Source: Candidatus Enterousia intestinigallinarum (GTDB lineage: Bacteria > Pseudomonadota > Alphaproteobacteria > Rs-D84). Taken from it: a stretch of DNA of 64,000 nt. A program made the translations under genes and the position numbers. Below the pieces are notes generated by a model. It saw only the letters and a list, made by a program, of their open reading frames with translations, was not told the DNA's origin and made no database searches. The stretch lies in assembly GCA_944407095.1 (NCBI GenBank), contig OX097180.1:186001-250000 (forward strand), in the 5' to 3' direction. Positions 8,814-15,872 of the stretch are shown here, in pieces; the first letter of the stretch is position 1; each line of letters opens with the position of its first letter.

Positions 8814-9959
8814 TTATTTTACTGCACGACGTACAGAATCCGCAATCAATGCGGCTGGCGCGCCGTCTGGGCGTCGCCATAAATTATCGGCAGATTTTAG
8901 TGCGGAAATCATTTTTTCACGCACGGACGGTATAGTCAGTTGTTGCACTGCATCCAAAATATTTTCCGATGTTGCATCCGTTCCCAGATATTCTGGATAT
9001 ATGCCACGTTTTAATAGAATATTTACCAGCGACACCCAATTCACACGAATTACCTGGCGAACTAGCCACGTCGTTATCGGATTCATTTTGTACATTACAA
9101 TCGCCGGAATATGCAACATTGCCAATTCCGCCGAAACTGTACCACTGGCCACAATCGCTATATATGTTTTAGAATAAATATCATATCGCTTTGATGATGG
9201 CACCAATTCCGGTTTCACATCCCAGTGTGCAACCTGGTCACGGACATAGCCAGCGGTTGTTTCAACTGTCGGTATAACAAATTTATATCCGGAATATCCG
9301 TTTGCAACCAACTGATGCGCAACATCACGAAAAATTGGCATCAGACGTTTTACCTCTGACATACGACTGCCTGGAACCAATGTTATAATTTTTTCATCAG
9401 TCGATGACCGACGCGGTGCGCGACGCCCGATAAGTCCGTCCGCAATCGGATGCCCAACCGCCACGGTATCCAAACCATATTTTGTAAAATACGGTATTTC
9501 AAAATCAAAAAACGCATACAGTTTATCAAACGTGCGCGCATATTTCTTTGCACGTCCCGCGCGCCACGCCCAAACCTGGGGTGCAACAACGTGATGAAAT
9601 TTTAATCCGCCCGCAACCAACGCACGACCACCTGGTGTTTTCTTTATCTGTTTTATAACACTTTTGGCAAATCCAGGTGAATCAATAGTTAAAACAATAT
9701 CCGGACGCGTGCTTATTATTGCATCAACAGTTTGCCGAATGCGCCGCGTCAATGTTTTTGCGTGGGCGACAACCTCTATCACGCCCATAACAGACAAATC
9801 AGACATCGGAAATAATGACTGCAGTCCAGCGGCAATCATATTTTCACCGCCAACGCCGACAAATTCTGCATCTGGCATTTCGCGCATAATTCGCGCCCCC
9901 AGAACGTCGCCAGAAACTTCACCGGCGATAATAAATACCTTGATTTTTTTATTCTGCAT
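8814..9959 (-). CDS. lpxB: Lipid-A-disaccharide synthase LpxB
   Basis: LpxB joins UDP-diacylglucosamine and lipid X to form the lipid A disaccharide at the inner membrane. Family markers include I-A-G-E-V-S-G-D at the N-terminus, V-G-V-G-G-E-x-M, the D-S-P-G-F segment, V-A-P-Q-V-W-A-W and L-V-P-G-S-R. The length of about 381 aa is normal. The ATG at 9959 is used; the frame also extends to a TTG at 9974. It starts inside the end of lpxA, an overlap of about 11 bases that suggests coupling. No other lpx genes are in the window. Confidence 0.95.
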   Translation of the reverse strand: MQNKKIKVFIIAGEVSGDVLGARIMREMPDAEFVGVGGENMIAAGLQSLFPMSDLSVMGVIEVVAHAKTLTRRIRQTVDAIISTRPDIVLTIDSPGFAKSVIKQIKKTPGGRALVAGGLKFHHVVAPQVWAWRAGRAKKYARTFDKLYAFFDFEIPYFTKYGLDTVAVGHPIADGLIGRRAPRRSSTDEKIITLVPGSRMSEVKRLMPIFRDVAHQLVANGYSGYKFVIPTVETTAGYVRDQVAHWDVKPELVPSSKRYDIYSKTYIAIVASGTVSAELAMLHIPAIVMYKMNPITTWLVRQVIRVNWVSLVNILLKRGIYPEYLGTDATSENILDAVQQLTIPSVREKMISALKSADNLWRRPDGAPAALIADSVRRAVK

Positions 9960-10746
9960 TTTTAGACGTGCCAATACCGCGCTTTGAACGATTTTCTATA
10001 AAGTCAATCGCATCCATCGCGTACTTGTTATTTTTTACCTCTTTACGCACACGGGCCAAACGTTCCGCCACGGTACCGTCAGATTCACGAAAAACCGCGG
10101 AATACACACTGTGAATTGCGTGCATATCTTCATTTGTAAATCCGTGACGCATCAATCCGACACGATTTATCGTACGATATACCGCACGCGCACCATCGTA
10201 AATCGCATACGGCAACACGTCATTTCCAACACCAGACATTCCGCCAATAAATGCGTTACGTCCAATACGTGCAAACTGTAAAACCATAACGCCACCAGAC
10301 AGAATTGCAAAATCTTCGACTTCTACGTGACCGGCCACCTGAACCAGATTGGACATAACGACACTGTTTCCAATTTTACAGTCGTGTCCAACGTGCGCGT
10401 TCACCATAATCTGGCAATCGTCGCCGATAACTGTTCCGTCCGACGCAGGCGTACCCGAATGGATCGTCACATATTCGCGAATTTTACAGCGCTTACCTAT
10501 GCGCAGACCCGTCATAGTGTTTTCATCTTGCCATTTCAAATCCTGGCTCATAACGCCAAGCACAGCAAACGGGTACACAATAGAATCATCACCGATAGAT
10601 GTTTTTCCATCAATAACAACATTTGAAACCAATTCCACGCGGTCGCCCAGAACAACATTTGGGCCAACAATGCAAAATGGTCCTATCTTGCAATCAGCGC
10701 CCAAAACGGCACCTTCGTGAATAATTGCGGTTGGATGTATTATCAT
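9949..10746 (-). CDS. lpxA: Acyl-[ACP]-UDP-N-acetylglucosamine O-acyltransferase LpxA
   Basis: LpxA transfers the first 3-hydroxyacyl chain to UDP-GlcNAc, the first committed step of lipid A synthesis. The sequence is a left-handed beta helix of hexapeptide repeats (I-H-P-T-A-I-I, G-A-V-L-G, K-I-G-P-F) with the catalytic His in V-N-A-H-V-G-H-D-C near residue 120. The C-terminal helical part has R-x-x-N-R-V-G-L-M-R. Its 265 aa match the family. It forms an overlapping pair with lpxB. Confidence 0.95.
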   Translation of the reverse strand: MIIHPTAIIHEGAVLGADCKIGPFCIVGPNVVLGDRVELVSNVVIDGKTSIGDDSIVYPFAVLGVMSQDLKWQDENTMTGLRIGKRCKIREYVTIHSGTPASDGTVIGDDCQIMVNAHVGHDCKIGNSVVMSNLVQVAGHVEVEDFAILSGGVMVLQFARIGRNAFIGGMSGVGNDVLPYAIYDGARAVYRTINRVGLMRHGFTNEDMHAIHSVYSAVFRESDGTVAERLARVRKEVKNNKYAMDAIDFIENRSKRGIGTSKNAE

Positions 10747-10829
10747 ACTACAGGCCTATATTTTATTATTATTTCGCCTGGAATAATACATTATATACGC
10801 AAAAATTTGTATTCAATAAATATAACGAA

Positions 10830-11837
10830 TTATAACAGAAATCCGAACTGACGTGCGCCACCACCACGTGGCAGTGCGGCCCAGTATAAAATCCCCAGCG
10901 CAGTAACAGCCGGCATAGTCGTTATTATTCCGAACAGTCCGATTGTAACGGCGAAAATTTTTTCATCAATTCGTTCCGGCAACTTTTCTGCGTGCCATAC
11001 AGACATTGCAAACAAGAGGCCAAACATCAACGTCATTCCCAGGAAAATAGGCACTGATTCCGTCAGAATAAACAACGCCATACACAGCACCGATAAAAAG
11101 CGCCCCAGCCATTTCAGTTTGACATACGCACTGTGCCGTATAAATCCACGTGGACGAATATTACGCAAAGCAACTGTTGCCGCCGCAGCCATTGCGACTA
11201 AAATCAGTCCAACCAAATGCACTGGCGTCAACGCCCCCAACTGACCAAATCGGAAAAATTCTGGTTGCATTAAAATTGCAACGGTTGTGGCTAACACGAC
11301 CAATGTAGTCCCCGCCACAGGACGCATTTCAACACGCGACGCGCGCCCAATCAGGATACCGACTAAAAACGCACCAATTTGTAACAACGGCCCCCACCAC
11401 GCGTGCATATCAGACAGACCGATTGCCGCCAGAATCACAACCCAGACCGCGGCAATTCCAAATTTCTGGCGTCGTGGCGCCCCCCGCCACGCAGGCAAAT
11501 TCAAATTTCGCAGATTTGAACCAACAAACACAGACGCAACAAATACGATTGCTGCAATCATAAAGGGCAATACGGTTGCATTATCGCGTAGAACACCGTA
11601 ATTTCCACCAAACATTACCACCCACGCCAATGTCAACAACACAACCCACAGCGACACCCGGCCAGACGCATTATTTGCGTTCCACCCCAGCCGTCCCAAC
11701 AACGCAGGCGCACAAAACCACGTCATAAAAAACAACGGCAACGCCAAAATCGCCCACCATAAAAACGCAGGCGCCACCAACGCAGCATTATTAAATGCAC
11801 TTACCGCACTTTGCACAATCACAGTACTTTCAAACAT
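10830..11837 (-). CDS. Polytopic membrane protein of unknown function, 335 aa
   Basis: Nearly the whole protein is hydrophobic, with eight to ten probable membrane helices and Trp-rich loops (F-L-W-W-A-I-L, H-A-W-W-G-P-L-L near the middle). An Arg-rich cytoplasmic-looking loop (W-R-G-A-P-R-R-Q-K) separates early and late helices. AAGGCAAG lies upstream of the ATG. It lies upstream of lpxA on the same strand with an 83-base gap, so its link to lipid A synthesis is only positional. I do not recognise a family. Confidence 0.75.
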   Translation of the reverse strand: MFESTVIVQSAVSAFNNAALVAPAFLWWAILALPLFFMTWFCAPALLGRLGWNANNASGRVSLWVVLLTLAWVVMFGGNYGVLRDNATVLPFMIAAIVFVASVFVGSNLRNLNLPAWRGAPRRQKFGIAAVWVVILAAIGLSDMHAWWGPLLQIGAFLVGILIGRASRVEMRPVAGTTLVVLATTVAILMQPEFFRFGQLGALTPVHLVGLILVAMAAAATVALRNIRPRGFIRHSAYVKLKWLGRFLSVLCMALFILTESVPIFLGMTLMFGLLFAMSVWHAEKLPERIDEKIFAVTIGLFGIITTMPAVTALGILYWAALPRGGGARQFGFLL

Positions 11838-11875
11838 AAACTTGCCTTTTTATTTTGATAAATTATTATATAGGT

Positions 11876-12559
11876 ATGTCGCAAAAACAAGCAATTTTTA
11901 CCCTGATGGGCGGACGCGTACGTATGTGGCGTGGCCAATATAATCCGACGTCAGACGCGGTATGGTTGGCCGCGTTTGCCCCACAGAACGCCAAAAGCGT
12001 GCTGGACGTAGGGGTTGGCACTGGCGGGGCGGGGCTTTGTGTTGCGGCGAATTCCCCACGAACAAAAATCACTGGCATTGATATATCACCAGAAATGTTG
12101 ACCGCGTGCGAAAAAAATGCCGTGCTAAATAATTGCGATATGGAATTGATACGTACGGATATAACAACGTGGCGCACAGCGCGCACATTTGATTTAGTTA
12201 TAACAAACCCGCCGTATTTTCGCGGGACGCCAGCCGCACATAATGCGCATCATAACGCAGATCTAACATTGTGGACCCGCCGGAGTATCGCACGCGTGCG
12301 GCCACGTGGCTATTTTTGCACAATTATCGCCGCCGACCGTATGGCCCAGGTTCTGGCCGAAATGACCGCACATTGTGGCGACATAGAAATAATGCCGCTG
12401 TTTGGCGCAAAAAAATCAGCCGAACGCGTTCTGATGCGGGGGCGTGTCGGCACACGGGGCGGTACGCGACTGTACGCAGGATTACCGATGAACTACGATG
12501 CGGTTTTACGCGACGGCTTGACTATTGACACGGTATTGGCTACACTGGGCTGGATATGA
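11876..12559 (+). CDS. TrmN6-like tRNA/N6-adenine methyltransferase
   Basis: This is a SAM-dependent methyltransferase: motif I is LDVGVGTGGAGLCVA, the acidic SAM ligand lies in I-T-G-I-D-I-S, and the catalytic N-P-P-Y follows D-L-V-I-T. The N-terminal G-G-R-V-R-M-W-R-G-Q-Y-N-P-T-S-D-A-V-W-L is the hallmark of the TrmN6/YfiC group that methylates A37 of tRNA-Val, so that is the likely substrate. The ATG at 11876 is preferred to an in-frame TTG at 11855. Its stop overlaps the start of the M23 peptidase gene (ATGA), and it heads a four-gene operon. Confidence 0.85.
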   Translation: MSQKQAIFTLMGGRVRMWRGQYNPTSDAVWLAAFAPQNAKSVLDVGVGTGGAGLCVAANSPRTKITGIDISPEMLTACEKNAVLNNCDMELIRTDITTWRTARTFDLVITNPPYFRGTPAAHNAHHNADLTLWTRRSIARVRPRGYFCTIIAADRMAQVLAEMTAHCGDIEIMPLFGAKKSAERVLMRGRVGTRGGTRLYAGLPMNYDAVLRDGLTIDTVLATLGWI

Positions 12560-13833
12560 TAAACTTTATAACCAGATATTTTACGTCTTTATGGGCGTTT
12601 ATAACGTCACCGTTTCGTGCGCTGTGGCGCGTAATATGCCGCATATTTCCACCACGTGAATTTACCGTTATGGATACACCACGTGGCAATGTTTATACTT
12701 TCCAGCAAAGCAGTTTTTGGCGCTTTACAAAATTTTGTGGCAAAATCGGTTTGATTGTGTGGGCAACGTGGTCAACATACGTATTTATCTATCACCGTCC
12801 GATGCTGCAACGCAGAACCCAGGAATTAGAAGAAACCCGTGCACTGCACGCACGTCAAATGACTGATTTACAAGTATATCTGGAAAAATACAACGAACTG
12901 ACACGTAATTTGAACGTAATCGACGACAAAATCCTAAATGCTGAAGATTTAACGGATTCGCAAAAAGAAGAACTGATGAACAGCCGATTAAAAACGTGGG
13001 GTGAATTGGATTTTCTGCGAACCCGCTTGACAGAAATGTTCACGACCGAAGATTATTCGCCAGAATACACAAAAATATCTGAACTGTCTGCAGAATTTGA
13101 ACTAACGCGTGCTGAAAACGAGTCATTAAAAAAACGCAACAGTCAAATGATGGAATCTATGCAGCAAATTATAACTGCTGACACACAGATTGTGGATATG
13201 GTATCAAAACTTGCCACCGAAAACATCGACGCACTGCGTGATAATATCAAGGGCATAACCAGCACCATTGCATCGCTGGGGCTGACGCAAAACAAACTGA
13301 TAAACAATGCTAACAAGTTTTCCAACCCATTGGTCGGTGCGGCATTCAGTCCCATTGAATTCGATAAAGATATGGATCCAAAATATCAGAAATTGGCCGA
13401 CGATTTGGAACTGTGGAACGGTTTAACAAAATTAAACACAATGCTGCCATTGGGTGCACCGGTGGAAAAAGTTCGCGTAACATCTAATTTTGGAACCCGC
13501 GAAGACCCGTTTACTGGCGAACCCAAACGTCATCGCGGAATTGATTTTGCCGGAACAATAGGCACAGAACTAATGGCTGTTGCGCCTGGGCGCGTTGTTT
13601 CGGCGGGTGAACGCGTCGGATATGGTACAACGGTTGAAATAGACCACGGATTGGGATTCACAACTTTGTACGCACACCTGTCACAAATACTGGTTACGCG
13701 TGGCGATTGGGTGCGTCCTGGAACGGTAATCGGACTGGCGGGTTCGACGGGGCGTTCAACAGGACCACATCTGCACTATGAAATCCGGTACAAGGGCGTT
13801 CCGTTCGACCCGGCAAAATTTGTAAAGGAATAA
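12556..13833 (+). CDS. Membrane-anchored M23 family murein peptidase with coiled coil
   Basis: After a basic, aromatic N-terminus a single membrane helix lies near residues 60-80. About 140 residues of likely coiled coil follow (repeated L/E/K heptads), then a C-terminal LytM/M23 domain. Zinc and catalytic motifs are visible: H-R-G-I-D-F, T-L-Y-A-H-L-S and G-P-H-L-H-Y-E. Such proteins cut or regulate cutting of peptidoglycan cross-bridges from the periplasm. The bactofilin gene follows after 3 bases, a pairing known from alphaproteobacteria in which the cytoskeletal polymer localises the peptidase. At 425 aa all parts appear intact. Confidence 0.93.
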   Translation: MINFITRYFTSLWAFITSPFRALWRVICRIFPPREFTVMDTPRGNVYTFQQSSFWRFTKFCGKIGLIVWATWSTYVFIYHRPMLQRRTQELEETRALHARQMTDLQVYLEKYNELTRNLNVIDDKILNAEDLTDSQKEELMNSRLKTWGELDFLRTRLTEMFTTEDYSPEYTKISELSAEFELTRAENESLKKRNSQMMESMQQIITADTQIVDMVSKLATENIDALRDNIKGITSTIASLGLTQNKLINNANKFSNPLVGAAFSPIEFDKDMDPKYQKLADDLELWNGLTKLNTMLPLGAPVEKVRVTSNFGTREDPFTGEPKRHRGIDFAGTIGTELMAVAPGRVVSAGERVGYGTTVEIDHGLGFTTLYAHLSQILVTRGDWVRPGTVIGLAGSTGRSTGPHLHYEIRYKGVPFDPAKFVKE

Positions 13834-13836
13834 AAA

Positions 13837-14190
13837 ATGCTGGCATTTACAAACGCAAAAGAAAAAACATCACCGACAATTATTGGCGCTGGGTGCAAAT
13901 TGACCGGTGATATGAAAACAGACCACACAGTTCAGATTCACGGTCACGTTGTCGGTAACGTTACTGCTGAAACTGTGGTGATTGGTCGCGGCGGTAAAGT
14001 CGTCGGCCGTGTCACCGCAACAACATTATTTCTGCACGGAACGTTGGACGGTCCAGCGACGGTGAACACCGCAAATATTTTCAGCAATGCGCAAATGACC
14101 GGGACATTATCATACTTTACATTAAACATAACCGGAAATACTGGGCTGGAATGCAAACTGGCCAAACGAAAGGACAAGAAAAATGAATAA
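13837..14190 (+). CDS. Bactofilin
   Basis: The 117-aa protein has the bactofilin (polymer-forming cytoskeletal) repeat pattern: short beta strands with regular G-x-V/I spacing, such as I-H-G-H-V-V-G-N-V, V-V-I-G-R-G-G-K-V-V-G-R-V and L-H-G-T-L-D-G. Bactofilins form a beta-helix filament on the inner face of the membrane and recruit cell-wall enzymes. The gene sits directly behind the M23 peptidase, which supports a role in shaping or curving the cell. It overlaps rpiB by 8 bases. Confidence 0.9.
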   Translation: MLAFTNAKEKTSPTIIGAGCKLTGDMKTDHTVQIHGHVVGNVTAETVVIGRGGKVVGRVTATTLFLHGTLDGPATVNTANIFSNAQMTGTLSYFTLNITGNTGLECKLAKRKDKKNE

Positions 14191-14629
14191 AACAATATCC
14201 AAGGTTTATATTGCCGCCGACCACCGTGGGGTAGGGGTAAAATTATATCTGATTGAAATGTTGTCGGCAATCGGATACACGGTTGTAAATCTGGGAACAG
14301 ATGACGTGAATACGCCGGTTGATTTTCCAGACATTGCGAAAACCTTGGCCGACACAATGTTATCAGATGACAAATCACGGGGCATTTTGGTATGTGGCAC
14401 TGGTGCCGGTATGCAAATTGCCGCGAACAGATATCGTCACCTGCGCGCATCGCGCTGTGACAGACCCGACCAGGCACGTGACGATCGCTTTCACGATGAT
14501 ATAAATGTTCTGACGCTGGCCGCGGACGATATTGATATAGAGGTATCTTTCCTGGTTGCACGTGCATTTTTGGAAAGTCCGTTTGACGATTCCGAACGCC
14601 GTGTTCGCAGATTAAAGAAAATTTCATAA
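14183..14629 (+). CDS. rpiB: Ribose-5-phosphate isomerase B (RpiB/LacAB family)
   Basis: RpiB interconverts ribose-5-phosphate and ribulose-5-phosphate in the pentose phosphate pathway. The family signature I-A-A-D-H-R-G is near the N-terminus, followed by D-x-P-D-x-A motifs and the anion-binding loop G-I-L-V-C-G-T-G-A-G-M-Q-I-A-A-N-R, where Cys is the catalytic base. The length of 148 aa is normal. It is the last gene of the operon and overlaps bactofilin; a strong terminator follows. Transketolase, a partner in the same pathway, is at 32-34 kb. Confidence 0.93.
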   Translation: MNKTISKVYIAADHRGVGVKLYLIEMLSAIGYTVVNLGTDDVNTPVDFPDIAKTLADTMLSDDKSRGILVCGTGAGMQIAANRYRHLRASRCDRPDQARDDRFHDDINVLTLAADDIDIEVSFLVARAFLESPFDDSERRVRRLKKIS

Positions 14630-14631
14630 TA

Positions 14632-14657
14632 AAAAATCGCCCGTTGGGCGATTTTTT
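14632..14657 (+). terminator. Intrinsic terminator after rpiB
   Basis: AAAAAATCGCCC and GGGCGATTTTTT form a perfect hairpin with a three-base loop. Confidence 0.85.
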
Positions 14658-14662
14658 AATTC

Positions 14663-14904
14663 TTGCATTATTCCGCCGTGCGCGATAACATAAATATGTC
14701 AACGGGTGTTCCGTTGATGAGGTGTGGAAACCTCTATACTGGCGTCGCAATCACTTGTCAGGCGCGCAAATGCGCCGGTTTTAATATTACGACGATAAAA
14801 AAACTCCTGATTTTCTGGTCAGGAGGGTCGCGAATATCAAATAAACGACACAATTCCAGTAATTGTTTCCAACCTCCTGACCACCAAAGATTTGGTGGTT
14901 TTTT
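14663..14904 (+). promoter_or_regulatory. Class I leader RNA (copy A): promoter, structured 5' UTR and attenuator
   Basis: A promoter (TTGCAT 14663-14668, 17-base spacer, TAACAT 14686-14691) would start transcription at about 14698. Hairpin P1 follows at 14699-14717 (TCAACGG, loop GTGTT, CCGTTGA). A long-range helix pairs GGAAAC/TACTGG (14726-14742) with CCAGTA/GTTTCC (14856-14870). Inside it are a small hairpin, then CTCCTGA (14804) paired with TCAGGAG (14819), and a GTCG/CGAC stem. A second CTCCTGA (14874) lies against terminator CCACCAAA/TTTGGTGG with T6 (14881-14904). The ribosome site TCAGGAG (14920) could also pair with either CTCCTGA. I know no named RNA class with this layout. Confidence 0.75.
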
Positions 14905-14933
14905 GTTTCAACAAAAAAATCAGGAGATTGATT

Positions 14934-15845
14934 ATGAACACAAAACTAATATATGCCGTTTGTTGCGCCATTACACTTTCTGTAATTTCACAGGGGGCTT
15001 TTGCTGCAACACAATGCACCAAAAGTATTACTGCATCACTATGTTACGGAATTGACGGACAAATACAAAAAATCACCGGTTCGAATTGCGCAACGACAGA
15101 GCATTTTTGCTGGGGCGATAAAGACGTAACAGAATGCGCCACGTGCCCCAATGGATATACCCTGACGACGCAGACATTGGAATCTGATAATTGCACAAAC
15201 ACAACAACTTATAGAACTTGTGTTTCAGAAGGAACAGATCCGACAGATCCGTGCGCAGATTGCGAGCCAACGAATTGGGAAAATGCCTTGTTCGCAGGAT
15301 ATCAGGTCAGAACAAATGCAGAATGCCAATTTGTTCTTGATGAAGATTCAGGTCTGTATAAAAAGGAATGCGTTCGTACCGAAGAATACAGATGTGCCGC
15401 TGGATATTACGGTACCGCCACCGGCACAACATTATTTCCAAGTGGCTGCAACAAATGCCCCACCTTTAACGGGGGTGACGGCAATACAATTACTGGTCAA
15501 TCTGCTGTTGGCGCAACAGAAATAACCGATTGCTTTGTGGAATATGACGGCGAAACCGAATTTTATGACGAAACGGGTAATTACATATTTGTCAGTCCGT
15601 GCTATTATTCATACCAATCTGGCGATTGCCAGGTTAAAGAACTGGCCCCCGGCGCATCGTGTAAATCTGACTATTCAACATACATATTGGGACAGAATTG
15701 CGGAACGACAAAATATATTCACTATGAAAAAACAGGTATGTGCTTTTCACATTGTGCCACGTGTCCGTCTGGATACGAAATACTAACCCGCACAACGGCA
15801 TATCAAGGGTGCAATATAACATTTCAGACGTGTGGCAAAATATAA
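14934..15845 (+). CDS. Secreted Cys-rich modular protein, 303 aa
   Basis: The start at 14934 follows TCAGGAG and gives a signal peptide (MNTKLIYAVCCAITLSVISQ, then G-A-F-A-A). The mature protein holds repeated modules C-x2-C-P-x-G-Y...C...C (residues about 75-100 and 275-300). Between them is a module W...G-Y-Q-V-R...C...C...Y-R-C-A-A-G-Y-Y-G...C-x2-C-P that ends in G-N-Y-x-F-x3-C-Y-Y. The same modules recur in the proteins at 18535, 26579, 54892 and 61505. Many Cys suggest disulfides and a surface or extracellular place; the function is unknown. Expression should depend on the class I leader. Confidence 0.85.
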   Translation: MNTKLIYAVCCAITLSVISQGAFAATQCTKSITASLCYGIDGQIQKITGSNCATTEHFCWGDKDVTECATCPNGYTLTTQTLESDNCTNTTTYRTCVSEGTDPTDPCADCEPTNWENALFAGYQVRTNAECQFVLDEDSGLYKKECVRTEEYRCAAGYYGTATGTTLFPSGCNKCPTFNGGDGNTITGQSAVGATEITDCFVEYDGETEFYDETGNYIFVSPCYYSYQSGDCQVKELAPGASCKSDYSTYILGQNCGTTKYIHYEKTGMCFSHCATCPSGYEILTRTTAYQGCNITFQTCGKI

Positions 15846-15872
15846 AAAATCCCGCAAATGCGGGATTTTTTT
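15844..15872. terminator. Terminator shared by the 14934 gene and leuS
   Basis: AAAAAATCCCGC/GCGGGATTTTTTT with loop AAAT lies between convergent genes and has T runs on both strands. Confidence 0.85.

Noticed and set aside
14663..14904. Class I leader as a known T-box, cobalamin, SAM, TPP or glycine riboswitch
   Set aside because: None of the conserved boxes I know for these classes is present; only the terminator logic is shared.
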